From: an uncultured Blautia sp.
GTDB lineage: Bacteria > Bacillota > Clostridia > Lachnospirales > Lachnospiraceae
Length of the DNA stretch: 42,657 bases
Direction: 5' to 3'
NCBI GenBank assembly: GCA_900543715.1
Contig: UQSX01000018.1
Coordinates: 1-42,657 of the forward strand
Shown here in pieces: positions 7,480 to 16,334 of the stretch. The stretch's first letter is position 1, and each line of letters begins with the position of its first letter. Under the pieces are notes generated by a model that did not search any database, was not told the DNA's origin, and was given only the letters and a program-made list of their open reading frames with translations. Both the position numbers and the translations under genes were made by a program.

Positions 7480-9198
7480 ATGGCAAAAAAAAGAAGAAAA
7501 AGGAGAAGGAGGCGCAGCAGCAGACTGACTCCGGTCCTGGTGGCTCTGCTTCTGATCCTTTTCATAGGAGCGGCGGGGGTCATTACAAGTGCCATACGGC
7601 GGTATACTCCCTCAGACGCCAGAATGGATTTAGCAGATTATTATCAGCAGGGATCGGCCGATGAACTGTCTTTGATCTTACAGGATACCGTAAGCACGTC
7701 CAAAGGAAGGATAGAGGAGGGAGTGGCTTATATCCCCTATCAGGTCATTACAGAGGAACTGGGAGGAAGATTTTACTGGGATCAGGAAACACAGAAAATG
7801 CTGTATACGCTGCCTGCGGAGGTTCTGGAGATCGAACCGGAGAGCAGCAGCTATACCAGAAGCGGAGAAAATGTTACAGAAGACTATCCTATTGTAAGAC
7901 AGATAGACGGGGAATATTATATTGCCCTTGAGTTTCTGGAACAATATATGGAAATCCAGGGGACTGTTTATGAGGATCCGGCGAGAGCTGTGATACTTTA
8001 TAAATGGGGAACTGTTCAGACTGTGAAAGCCAATGAGGAGACCCAGGTGCGGTACCAGGGAGGAATCAAGAGTCCGATACTGAAGGAGGCGGCCAAGGGA
8101 GAGCAGATGATCCTCCTGGAAGAACTGGATAACTGGTCCAGAGTGATGACAGAAGACGGGATCGACGGCTATGTGGAAAACAGCGATCTGTCTGCTCCGG
8201 AAGACACAGAATATGCCTATACAGGAAGCTATGAGGAGAACTTTACCAGTCTTACAAGAGACCATAAGATCAATCTGGCCTGGCATCAGGTGACCTCAGA
8301 GGCGGCTAATCAGGCCTTTGCTGCAGATACACAGAATATGACGGGAGTGAATGTGATCTCTCCTACGTGGTTTTCCGTAACCAGTACCCAGGGAAATATT
8401 TCCTCATTAGCCAGTGAAGATTATGTACGCCAGGCCCATGAAAAAGGGCTGGAGGTATGGGGTCTGATCGATAACTTTAATGAAGATGTGAGCACACTCG
8501 AGACCTTGTCTGTCCGCAGCGCAAGACAGCACATCATTGATATGCTGCTCTCAGAGGCCCGGCGTGTAGACCTGGACGGCATCAATGTGGACTTTGAGTC
8601 ACTGACAGAAGAAGAGGCTGTTCACTTTATACAGTTTATCAGAGAACTTTCGGTGGCCTGCAGAAATAATAATCTGGTTTTGTCCATAGACAATCCGGTG
8701 CCTCAGTATACTGCCTTCTATAACCGCAGAGAGCAGGGTATTCTGGCTGATTATGTGATTATCATGGGATATGACGAGCATACGGTAGGTTCAGAAAGTG
8801 CAGGGTCCGTTGCTTCTCTTCCTTTTGTGGAAGAGGGAATCACCCAGACTCTTTCAGAAGTACCTAAGGAGAAAGTGATCAATGGCGTGCCTTTCTATAC
8901 CCGCCTTTGGACAGAGGCGAATAATGGTACGGTAACCAGTGAAGTGTGCAGCATGGATCAGGCGGATGCTTATGTAGAGCAGCACGGCATGGAGGTATAC
9001 TGGAATACAGATGTGTCACAAAACTATGCAGAAGCGGCAACAGACAAAGGTGTTCTGAAGATGTGGCTGGAAGATGAGGAATCTTTAGAAGAAAAGATGA
9101 AACTGATTCAGGAATACGACCTGGCAGGCGTGGCAGAATGGAAACTTGGCTTTGAGAGAGACGATGTCTGGGCGATCATCAGTAAATATGTACAATAA
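7480..9198 (+). CDS. Membrane-anchored glycosyl hydrolase family 18 protein
   Basis: The 572-aa protein has a very basic N-terminus and one membrane segment (about residues 15-40), so the rest is probably outside the cell. About residues 60-180 resemble a copper amine oxidase N-terminal-like domain (AYIPYQVITEELGGRFYWD). An SH3-like domain follows (about 185-245, KGEQMILLEELDNWSRV). The C-terminal half is a GH18 barrel with the active-site strand LDGINVDFES, where the catalytic Glu is present but the first inner Asp of the usual DxxDxDxE is Asn. Relatives include SleL/YaaH-type spore cortex or cell-wall glucosaminidases; the substrate is uncertain. A coiled-coil gene follows after 20 bases. 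Confidence 0.85.
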   Translation: MAKKRRKRRRRRSSRLTPVLVALLLILFIGAAGVITSAIRRYTPSDARMDLADYYQQGSADELSLILQDTVSTSKGRIEEGVAYIPYQVITEELGGRFYWDQETQKMLYTLPAEVLEIEPESSSYTRSGENVTEDYPIVRQIDGEYYIALEFLEQYMEIQGTVYEDPARAVILYKWGTVQTVKANEETQVRYQGGIKSPILKEAAKGEQMILLEELDNWSRVMTEDGIDGYVENSDLSAPEDTEYAYTGSYEENFTSLTRDHKINLAWHQVTSEAANQAFAADTQNMTGVNVISPTWFSVTSTQGNISSLASEDYVRQAHEKGLEVWGLIDNFNEDVSTLETLSVRSARQHIIDMLLSEARRVDLDGINVDFESLTEEEAVHFIQFIRELSVACRNNNLVLSIDNPVPQYTAFYNRREQGILADYVIIMGYDEHTVGSESAGSVASLPFVEEGITQTLSEVPKEKVINGVPFYTRLWTEANNGTVTSEVCSMDQADAYVEQHGMEVYWNTDVSQNYAEAATDKGVLKMWLEDEESLEEKMKLIQEYDLAGVAEWKLGFERDDVWAIISKYVQ

Positions 9199-9218
9199 AA
9201 GATAAGAGGTGGAGTATT

Positions 9219-10019
9219 ATGGCAGAATATGAAATGTTTAAGACAACTCTCATGGGAGGTTATGACAAGGAAGAAGTTCAGGAACAGATCCAGAGGCTGA
9301 GAGATGAGATGGCGGAGCAGGAGGAACTTTATAAGAAGCAGATTGGGGAAAAGGACGCCAGGATCGCTGAACTTCAGAAACGTATCGAGCTGAAAGAAGA
9401 ATATCAGGCCCGGCTGGAAGAAGATATTAAGGAAAAATATCAGAAATACATCGATAATTACGAAAGTATCGGAAAGCTGGTATTTGAAGCACAGGTGCGG
9501 GCAGATACCATGGAGAAGGAAACCAGGGAGAAATGTGAAAAACTGCTTCAGGATGCAGAAGCGGAAGCAAAGCGTAAAGTAGAATCCGTACAGTCAGAAA
9601 TCGATGATAAGCTGATGGAAGGCAAGAAAAAGTATCTGGCTGTTCAGGAAGAGATGAACGGGATCGTGGAACTGATCAACCAGGCCCATAAGAGATTTAT
9701 GTCTTCTTATAAGGAAGTACATCATATCATCAGCAGCATGCCGACCTCTTTAAACGATCTGGAAGAGGAAGTAGAACTTGAACTCAGTGAGATGAAAAAA
9801 GGAGAGGATGAGAAGGCAGCAGGCGAGGAGGAAGAACTCCATCTGGGAGATACCCAGGAGCTGGATTTCCTGGATGCCATGGAGGATATTGCAGAGCTGG
9901 AAGAATTCGATGAAGAAGACGAAGAGGAGGATGAGGACAGCAGACTTGCTCTCCAAATTTCCAAGCTTCTCAGCGAAGAGGATGAAGCTATGCTGGAAGA
10001 GGAACTGGAAGATTTATAA
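9219..10019 (+). CDS. DivIVA-like coiled-coil protein
   Basis: The 266-aa protein starts MAEYEMFKTTLMGGYDKEEV, which resembles the membrane-binding N-terminus of the DivIVA/GpsB family (an aromatic, then GYDKEEV). It continues as a long coiled coil to about residue 170 and ends in a highly acidic tail (Glu/Asp runs about 185-250). DivIVA-type proteins mark curved membrane and recruit division or wall-growth factors. It sits directly after the GH18 wall-enzyme gene and before a terminator, so the two probably form an operon. A second protein with the same start motif is encoded at 39906. The specific role is not known. Confidence 0.7.
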   Translation: MAEYEMFKTTLMGGYDKEEVQEQIQRLRDEMAEQEELYKKQIGEKDARIAELQKRIELKEEYQARLEEDIKEKYQKYIDNYESIGKLVFEAQVRADTMEKETREKCEKLLQDAEAEAKRKVESVQSEIDDKLMEGKKKYLAVQEEMNGIVELINQAHKRFMSSYKEVHHIISSMPTSLNDLEEEVELELSEMKKGEDEKAAGEEEELHLGDTQELDFLDAMEDIAELEEFDEEDEEEDEDSRLALQISKLLSEEDEAMLEEELEDL

Positions 10020-10047
10020 AATTTGCTAAAAGGCTGCTTATAAAGGG

Positions 10048-10087
10048 GTGGACACCGGATCCAGATTCGGCGTCCGCTCTTTTTCTT
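10048..10087 (+). terminator. Terminator after the DivIVA-like gene
   Basis: Arms GTGGACACCG and CGGCGTCCGC pair over ten positions with one mismatch and one G-U, followed by TCTTTTTCTTT. Confidence 0.7.
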
Positions 10088-10230
10088 TATGAATGGACCG
10101 GGAAGAAAGTTTGTTTTTTTCAGTGAAAAAATGCGGATCAGACAGGTGGTTTTTTTAGGGAAAAGGTTGAAATTTATCATAAATTTCTATAATATTATAA
10201 ATAACTAATTATACTAAAGGGTGGAAGGTT

Positions 10231-11259
10231 ATGATTACGATCAAGGAACTTGCAAGGCAGCTTGGTGTCAGTCCCACAACGGTTTCCAATGTGATAAATG
10301 GCAGAACAGAAAAAATGTCTGAGCAGACCCGCATGCGGATAGAAGAAATGCTGATAAAGAATCATTATGTTCAGGAGAATCGAGGAGGAAGAAACAGCCA
10401 GGATGAGTTAAAGCTGGTGATTGTGGAATTCTTTTTCGGAGAAAGAGAGCATATTTATACAGATCCTTTTTGTGCAGAGCTTCTGGAGGCCATAGAGAAA
10501 GAACTGGAAAAAACCGGACGAAATGTGGTGTGCAGCACAGTTTACAGTGAGGATGAATTTCTGAAAAAACTTTCCGCCCACAATGTGGAAGGAAGCATTA
10601 TTCTTGGATGTGATCCGAAAAGATGTGAAGCCCTCTGTAAGAGGACGGCGAAACCGCTGGTTTTTGTGGACTGCGGAGAAGGAAATTATGACAATATCGG
10701 TCTTCAGGACCGGGAAGGAGCCAGAGAACTTACCTCTTATCTTATCAAACAGGGACACAGAAAGATCGCGTTTTTCTGTGATCAGGAGGAACCGATTGCC
10801 AGCAACCGGTCCCGGCTGGTAGGGTATCAGGAAGCTTTGAAAAAGCATGAGATTTCCTATTCTCAGGAAGACTTTTATTATATTCCTCAGGAGAAAAATC
10901 TCCGTTATGAGGTTTTGCGGAGGTTTGCCAAAACCGCAAAAGAGAAAGGGTATACAGCAGCTTTTTTTGCCGCTGATCTTTATGCCAATGAGGCCGTAAG
11001 CGTATTCTTCTCCAAGAATCTCTGGGTGCCTGAGGATATTTCTGTTGTGGGATTTGATGACAATGTTTATGCCCGACTGTCCAGACCAAGCCTGACTACG
11101 GTCCGCCAGTCTCCTACAGATAAAGGCCGGGAGGCAGTAAAGCTTCTTCTGAAAAGAGTGTATGGGCAGGAGGTTCTGATAAGAAGTATGGAGCTGCCCA
11201 CAGAGCTTATTGTAAGAGAGAGCGTGAGAAATATCTGGAAACGCCGGAATATTGTATAA
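10231..11259 (+). CDS. LacI-family transcriptional regulator
   Basis: The 342-aa protein has the LacI helix-turn-helix at its N-terminus (MITIKELARQLGVSPTTVSN followed by VINGRTEKMSEQTR) and a periplasmic-binding-protein-like ligand domain (about 60-335) with conserved segments AFFAADLYANEAVSVF and ISVVGFDDNVYARLSRP, and TTVRQSP near the end. Proteins of this family repress sugar genes and are released by a sugar ligand. It lies 227 bases upstream of the GH13/ABC transporter operon in the same direction and is its likely regulator. A weak promoter (TTGAAA, TATAAT, 15-base gap) precedes it at 10167-10193. Confidence 0.9.
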   Translation: MITIKELARQLGVSPTTVSNVINGRTEKMSEQTRMRIEEMLIKNHYVQENRGGRNSQDELKLVIVEFFFGEREHIYTDPFCAELLEAIEKELEKTGRNVVCSTVYSEDEFLKKLSAHNVEGSIILGCDPKRCEALCKRTAKPLVFVDCGEGNYDNIGLQDREGARELTSYLIKQGHRKIAFFCDQEEPIASNRSRLVGYQEALKKHEISYSQEDFYYIPQEKNLRYEVLRRFAKTAKEKGYTAAFFAADLYANEAVSVFFSKNLWVPEDISVVGFDDNVYARLSRPSLTTVRQSPTDKGREAVKLLLKRVYGQEVLIRSMELPTELIVRESVRNIWKRRNIV

Positions 11260-11289
11260 GTATATAAAAGAACTGCAAATACTGCTGTG

Positions 11290-11341
11290 TTTTGCGAAAA
11301 TCTGGAATATTGTAGGAAGTACATTTCTGATTTTTGCAAAA
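11290..11341. promoter_or_regulatory. Imperfect inverted repeat after lacI: operator pair or terminator
   Basis: TTTTGCGAAAATC (11290-11302) and GATTTTTGCAAAA (11329-11341) are inverted copies with one mismatch. Each half is itself nearly palindromic around TTTTGC, as LacI-family operators often are. A T-rich run (11348-11358) follows soon after, so the whole could also end the lacI transcript. Confidence 0.4.
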
Positions 11342-11423
11342 TGCGGCATTTTTTTGTTTTGTATAAAATGCACAAGAAAGTTATGGGAAAGTTGTAAAGT
11401 AGTGTGGTTTTTTATAACACTTC

Positions 11424-11452
11424 TTGAAAAACCTCACAAAACTAGTTAGAAT
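11424..11452 (+). promoter_or_regulatory. Promoter of the alpha-glucoside operon
   Basis: TTGAAA and TAGAAT are exactly 17 bases apart and end 34 bases before the first start codon of the operon. Confidence 0.7.
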
Positions 11453-11486
11453 TAAACTCATAAAGTGAGACATGAAGGAGAAAACC

Positions 11487-13121
11487 ATGGAAAAAGTGAC
11501 TAGGAAATGGTGGGAAACATCGGTTATTTATCAAATATATCCAAGAAGTTTTTATGACAGCAACGGAGATGGGATCGGAGATATCCAGGGCATTATCCAA
11601 AAACTGGATTATCTGGAGAAGCTGGGTATTGATGCCATCTGGCTTTCACCTGTGTATAAATCGCCTCAGGATGATAACGGATATGATATTTCAGATTATC
11701 AGGACATAGACCCTATTTTTGGCAGCCTACAGGATATGGAGGAACTTATTCAGAAAGCAAAGGAGAAGAAGATCCGTATTATCATGGATCTGGTCTTGAA
11801 CCACACTTCAGATGAACACCCCTGGTTTGTGGAAGCCAGAAAGAGTAAGGACAACCCATATCACGATTATTATGTTTGGCGGGACGGAGAAGAAGGCGTT
11901 TATCCCAATGAACTGAAATCTGCCTTCTGCGGACCTGCCTGGGAGTGGGTGCCGGAATGCCAGCAGTATTATCTCCATCAGTTTTCCGTAAAACAGCCGG
12001 ATCTGAATTGGGAGAATCCAAAACTTCGCCAGGAAATCTATAAGATGATCAACTGGTGGATGGAAAAAGGTGTGGGTGGTTTTCGTCTGGATGTGATCGA
12101 CCTTATCGGAAAAGAACCGGACAAAATGGTTATGGCAGAGGGAAAAATGCTTCACCCGTATCTGAAAGAGATGAGCAAAGCAACTTTCCAGAAAGGGGAT
12201 CTGGTAACTGTAGGAGAAACTTGGAGCGCTACTCCCCAAAGGGCTATGCTGTACAGCAACCCGGACGGATCGGAACTTTCTATGGTGTTCCAGTTTGAAC
12301 ATATGGTCCTTGACCAGGTGCCGGGAAAAGAAAAATGGGATCTCAGAGATCTGCCTTTTGTGGAATTTAAAGAAGTTTTTGAAAAGTGGCAGACAGAGCT
12401 TTACAACAAAGGATGGAACAGTCTTTTCCTGAACAATCATGACCTGCCAAGAGCAGTATCACGATTCGGTGATGACGGTAAGTACCGGGTAGAATCAGCC
12501 AAGATGCTGGCTACCTGCCTTCATGGAATGCAGGGAACCCCATACATATATCAGGGTGAGGAACTGGGAATGACCAATGTCCAGTTTGATATTCAGGAAT
12601 ACCGGGATATTGAACTTCTCAATATGTATAAAGAACGCAAAGAACTGGGCTATCCGGAAGAGGAGATCATGCGCTCGATCTATGTAAAAGGAAGAGACAA
12701 TGCCAGAACCCCTATGCAGTGGAGTGAAGAGCCTAATGCAGGATTTACAGAGGGCATACCCTGGATCCGCTGTAACCCGAACTACACTATGATCAATGCA
12801 GAAGAAGCGATGATCGATCAGGATTCGGTATTTTACTACTATCAGAAACTGATCCGGCTGAGAAAGACAGAACCCATCCTTACAGAGGGAAAATTCCAGC
12901 TTCTTCTTAAAGAAGATCCTTCTATCTTTGCATATACAAGAACCACTGAGAAGGAGCAGCTATTAGTATTATGTAACTTTAAAGGGCAAGAAGTTTCCTA
13001 TGAACTTCCCGGCATATGGAAAGATCAGGAGGTTCTGATCTCCAATTATGCACAGGAAGGAACTTTCGGAACACTGCGTCCTTATGAAGGTAAAATGATC
13101 ATCATTAGGAAAGGGGAATGA
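11487..13121 (+). CDS. GH13 alpha-glucosidase (oligo-1,6-glucosidase type)
   Basis: The 544-aa cytoplasmic enzyme belongs to GH13 subfamily members such as oligo-1,6-glucosidase (MalL) and trehalose-6-phosphate hydrolase. Seen motifs are DLVLNHTSDEHPWF, QPDLNW, the nucleophile Asp202 in GGFRLDVIDL, the acid/base Glu244 in VGETWS and Asp319 in FLNNHDLPR. A Val follows the nucleophile, which in characterised enzymes favours alpha-1,6 bonds; this suggests isomalto-oligosaccharides, as inference. The ATG at 11487 is the start because AAGGAG lies six bases before it; the ATG at 11472 overlaps that site. It is the first gene of an operon with a sugar ABC transporter. Confidence 0.9.
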   Translation: MEKVTRKWWETSVIYQIYPRSFYDSNGDGIGDIQGIIQKLDYLEKLGIDAIWLSPVYKSPQDDNGYDISDYQDIDPIFGSLQDMEELIQKAKEKKIRIIMDLVLNHTSDEHPWFVEARKSKDNPYHDYYVWRDGEEGVYPNELKSAFCGPAWEWVPECQQYYLHQFSVKQPDLNWENPKLRQEIYKMINWWMEKGVGGFRLDVIDLIGKEPDKMVMAEGKMLHPYLKEMSKATFQKGDLVTVGETWSATPQRAMLYSNPDGSELSMVFQFEHMVLDQVPGKEKWDLRDLPFVEFKEVFEKWQTELYNKGWNSLFLNNHDLPRAVSRFGDDGKYRVESAKMLATCLHGMQGTPYIYQGEELGMTNVQFDIQEYRDIELLNMYKERKELGYPEEEIMRSIYVKGRDNARTPMQWSEEPNAGFTEGIPWIRCNPNYTMINAEEAMIDQDSVFYYYQKLIRLRKTEPILTEGKFQLLLKEDPSIFAYTRTTEKEQLLVLCNFKGQEVSYELPGIWKDQEVLISNYAQEGTFGTLRPYEGKMIIIRKGE

Positions 13122-13125
13122 GAAG

Positions 13126-14427
13126 ATGAGAAGAAAGAAGATTGCCGCTGTCAGTGTGACCCTGGCAGGGATCATGGCAGCAGCAGGAGTAATGTCCGGG
13201 TGCAGTCTCTCAGGGGGAGACAACGGAAAGATCCGGATCGAAATGATTCAGTACAAACAGGAAGCAGTGGGCGTATTTGAGGAACTGGAGAAAAAGTTCA
13301 ATGAGACACATGACGACATTGAACTGGTGATCGACTCTCCAAACGATGCAACTACCATTATGAAGACCCGGTTTATCCGTGAGGACTATCCGGATATCAT
13401 CGGCATTGGCGGTGATATGAACTATTCAAACTTCCTGGATGCCGGCCTTCTGATGGATATCTCCGATTATGAAGGACTGGACAGTATCAAACAGGCGTAT
13501 CTGGACATGGACAAAGAACTGGAACTGGTGCCTCAGGAAGGCGTTTACGCAGTACCTTATGCAGCCAATGCGGCCGGTGTGCTGTATAACAAAGACATTT
13601 TTGATGAGCATGGCTGGGAAATCCCCACTACCTGGGATGAATTCCTGGCACTGTGCGAGGATATCCAGGCGGAAGGCCTTCAGCCTTTCTTCTTTGGATT
13701 CAGAGATACCTGGACCTGCCTGGCTCCATGGAATGCCATTGCTGTAGACCTGGTGGATTCTGATATCTGTTCTCAGGTAAACAGAGGGGAAGCCAACTTT
13801 ACAGATAACTACCGGGAAGTTGCGGAAAAGACCAGAGCACTTCTGGATTATGCCCAGGACGATCCTTTTGCTTACAGCTATAATGATGCCTGTACGGCAT
13901 TTGCCAGAGGGGAAGCGGTTATGTATCCTATCGGAAGTTATGCGGTTCCTCAGATCCAGTCTGTAAATCCGGACATCAACATTGACTCTTTTGTAATGCC
14001 CGCAAGTGAGGACGCTTCTGTGAATAAACTGAACTCCGGTAATGACCTGCAGTTTTCTGTGCTGGCAGAGTCTGAGCATAAGGAGGCTGCTTACGAAGTT
14101 CTGGACTTCCTGCTGGAGGATGAGAACGTTCAGTTCTATCTGGACGACCAGAATGCAGTTCCCTGTAAGGAGGGAGACTTTGAACTGGCTCCAATGCTGG
14201 ATGGTATGAAGACTTACATCGAAGACGGATATCTGGCGGACTATCAGGATCACCACTATCCAAGTGAGATGGCGGTGGACGCTATGATCCAGACCTATCT
14301 GCTGGACGACAGCGAAAACGCAACAGATACTTTCCTGGAGAGATTTGACACAGAGTGGGTAAGGTATAACCGTGATACGATCCGAAATCTGGAAGAGTAC
14401 ATGGAAGAGCATCCGGATGCAGAATAG
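13126..14427 (+). CDS. Sugar ABC transporter substrate-binding lipoprotein
   Basis: The 433-aa protein has a lipoprotein signal peptide: basic RRKK, a hydrophobic core and the lipobox VMSGC with Cys26 as lipid attachment site. The mature part is a type I extracellular solute-binding protein for oligosaccharides (MalE/UgpB-like), with GVYAVPYAANAAGVLYNKD, HGWEIPTTWDEF and GEAVMYPIGSYAV. It is anchored to the outer face of the membrane and hands sugar to the two permeases that follow. It starts four bases after the glucosidase stop codon. The ligand is inferred to be an alpha-glucoside from the neighbouring enzyme. Confidence 0.92.
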   Translation: MRRKKIAAVSVTLAGIMAAAGVMSGCSLSGGDNGKIRIEMIQYKQEAVGVFEELEKKFNETHDDIELVIDSPNDATTIMKTRFIREDYPDIIGIGGDMNYSNFLDAGLLMDISDYEGLDSIKQAYLDMDKELELVPQEGVYAVPYAANAAGVLYNKDIFDEHGWEIPTTWDEFLALCEDIQAEGLQPFFFGFRDTWTCLAPWNAIAVDLVDSDICSQVNRGEANFTDNYREVAEKTRALLDYAQDDPFAYSYNDACTAFARGEAVMYPIGSYAVPQIQSVNPDINIDSFVMPASEDASVNKLNSGNDLQFSVLAESEHKEAAYEVLDFLLEDENVQFYLDDQNAVPCKEGDFELAPMLDGMKTYIEDGYLADYQDHHYPSEMAVDAMIQTYLLDDSENATDTFLERFDTEWVRYNRDTIRNLEEYMEEHPDAE

Positions 14428-14439
14428 GAGGAAGTTAAG

Positions 14440-15315
14440 ATGAAGAAAAAGATGGGAAACAGAGAGAAAACATTTCTGTGTATTACAATTCCGATTTTGA
14501 TTTTATTCTTTATGTTTAATACACTTCCGTTGATCAGAGGTGTGATTTACAGTTTTACAAACTATAAAGGCTATGGAACTTATGACTTTGTAGGATTCAG
14601 AAACTATGTAGATCTGTTTCAGGATTCCAGAGTTGGAAAGTCTTATCTGTTTACCTTTAAATTTGCCATTGTCAGTACCATTGTGACCAACGTGGTCAGC
14701 CTGATCCTGGCTCTGGGACTGAACAGCAAGATCAAAGGGAAGAGTGCTCTGAGGGGAATCTACTTCATTCCTAACGTACTGGGCGGACTGGTTGTAGGTT
14801 ATATTTTCAGCTTTATCTTTACCTATATCCTTCCTACAGTGGGACAGAAGCTGGGAATCGGTTTCTTTTCCAGCAGTATGCTTTCCAGTGAAAGCAGCGC
14901 ATGGCTGGCCATCGTATTTGTAGCATGCTGGCAGTCTGTGGCAATGAATACTATTATCTATATCTCCGGTCTTCAGACTGTGCCGGAGGATGTATATGAG
15001 GCGGGTTCTATTGACGGGGCTACCGGATGGTCAAAATTCAAGAATCTGACGTTCCCGCTGATCATTCCTTTCTTCTCTATTAACATGGTACTGTGTATGA
15101 AGAACTTCCTGATGGTATTTGACCAGATCATGGCTTTAACCAAAGGTGGTCCTGCACAGAGTACAGAGTCTATCTCTTACCTGATCTACAACAACGGTAT
15201 GAGCGGCGGACAGTTTGGTTTCCAGAGTGCCAATGCGGTAATCTTCTTTATCGTAATCGTGGTAATCTCAGTAGCACAAATGAAATTTACAGGAAGTAAG
15301 GAGGAGCAGTTATAA
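14440..15315 (+). CDS. Sugar ABC transporter permease (MalF/UgpA type)
   Basis: The 291-aa membrane protein has six predicted membrane segments, beginning with ITIPILILFFMFNTLPLIRG and including AIVSTIVTNVVSLILALGLN. The EAA loop, YEAGSIDGATGWSKFKNLTF, contacts the ATPase and marks it as a binding-protein-dependent permease. It forms a channel with the next gene product. It starts 12 bases after the binding-protein gene and overlaps the next start by one base. Confidence 0.92.
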   Translation: MKKKMGNREKTFLCITIPILILFFMFNTLPLIRGVIYSFTNYKGYGTYDFVGFRNYVDLFQDSRVGKSYLFTFKFAIVSTIVTNVVSLILALGLNSKIKGKSALRGIYFIPNVLGGLVVGYIFSFIFTYILPTVGQKLGIGFFSSSMLSSESSAWLAIVFVACWQSVAMNTIIYISGLQTVPEDVYEAGSIDGATGWSKFKNLTFPLIIPFFSINMVLCMKNFLMVFDQIMALTKGGPAQSTESISYLIYNNGMSGGQFGFQSANAVIFFIVIVVISVAQMKFTGSKEEQL

Positions 15316-16166
15316 TGAATAGAAAAGGAAATAAACAGACGGCACGTACAAACTGGCCGATTACCATTCTCTTGATCATCGGCTGCTTAACCATCTTCTT
15401 TCCATTGTATATGACCATCATCATTGCCTTTAAGCAGCCTTCTGAAATGACCAACGACATTGCAGGAGCACTGGCATTCCCAAGCTCCTGGAGTTTCAGC
15501 AACTTTGCTCAGGCCATGGAAGTTACCGATTTCTGGAACTCTCTGGCAAACAGTGTGCTGATCACGGTGATTGCTATTGTCCTGGCAGTGATCATCCATT
15601 CTCTGGCAGGATATGCTATAGGCAGAAGCATGGCACACAGCAAGGCCTACAGTTTCATCTATCTTTACATTGTAAGCGGTATGTTCGTACCATTTGCAAT
15701 CCTGATGATGCCGGTTGTAAAACTGACGGCACAGATGGGGCTGGCAAACAGAGTGGGCGTTATCCTGTTGTATACGGTATTCTATATGCCTATGAACTTG
15801 CTGCTGTACTCCGGCTATCTGAAAAATATCCCTCTGGCTCTTGAGGAAGCAGCAAGGGTAGACGGGGCAACCACATGGAAGACTTACTGGAGTATTATAT
15901 TCCCGGTTATGAAACCCATGCATGCAACGGTAGCAGTTCTGACTGCTCTGGGTACCTGGAACGACGTTATGACTCCTCTGGTTATCCTTTCCGGAACCGA
16001 TGTAAACACACTGCCTCTGGCACAGTTAAACTTCCAGACGCAGTTCGGTACAAATTACAACCTGGCCTTTGCATCTTATCTGCTGGCCCTGATTCCGATC
16101 CTGATCTTCTATCTGATCTGTCAGAAGCAGATCCTCAACGGTGTTGTAAATGGTGCTGTAAAATAA
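15315..16166 (+). CDS. Sugar ABC transporter permease (MalG/UgpE type)
   Basis: The 283-aa protein is the second permease of the transporter. It has six membrane segments and the EAA loop LEEAARVDGATTWKTYWSII, and ends in a short basic tail typical of MalG-type subunits. It overlaps the upstream permease by one base and is followed by a strong terminator, so the operon ends here with no ATPase gene. As in other Gram-positive sugar transporters, a shared MsmK-like ATPase encoded elsewhere probably powers it. Confidence 0.92.
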   Translation: MNRKGNKQTARTNWPITILLIIGCLTIFFPLYMTIIIAFKQPSEMTNDIAGALAFPSSWSFSNFAQAMEVTDFWNSLANSVLITVIAIVLAVIIHSLAGYAIGRSMAHSKAYSFIYLYIVSGMFVPFAILMMPVVKLTAQMGLANRVGVILLYTVFYMPMNLLLYSGYLKNIPLALEEAARVDGATTWKTYWSIIFPVMKPMHATVAVLTALGTWNDVMTPLVILSGTDVNTLPLAQLNFQTQFGTNYNLAFASYLLALIPILIFYLICQKQILNGVVNGAVK

Positions 16167-16184
16167 TGAAATAGAAATACGGAT

Positions 16185-16227
16185 AAGCTGCCGTTTGCAG
16201 GACAGGTCCTGCAAACAGCAGCTTTTC
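16185..16227 (+). terminator. Terminator of the alpha-glucoside operon
   Basis: Arms AAGCTGC and GCAGCTT flank inner arms GTTTGCAGGAC and GTCCTGCAAAC, giving a stem of about 18 bp followed by TTTTCTGTT. Confidence 0.9.
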
Positions 16228-16334
16228 TGTTCTGCGATGCTGCAGCGGAACGCTGGATTCCCTATTAGGGAGTAAGGAAAACACTGGAACCATTCTGCAT
16301 ATATTTAACAGATAGCAGAATAAGGAGAAGCCCT

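Noticed and set aside
9722..10180. A serine-rich minus-strand frame
   Set aside because: The serine runs are simply the complement of the Glu/Asp-rich tail codons of the DivIVA-like gene.
10408..11373. A 321-codon minus-strand frame opposite lacI
   Set aside because: It is a shadow of the LacI-family gene without start signals or conserved motifs.
13426..14412. A 328-codon minus-strand frame opposite the sugar-binding lipoprotein gene
   Set aside because: It is fully antisense to a well-supported lipoprotein gene, has no recognisable domain and no ribosome binding site.
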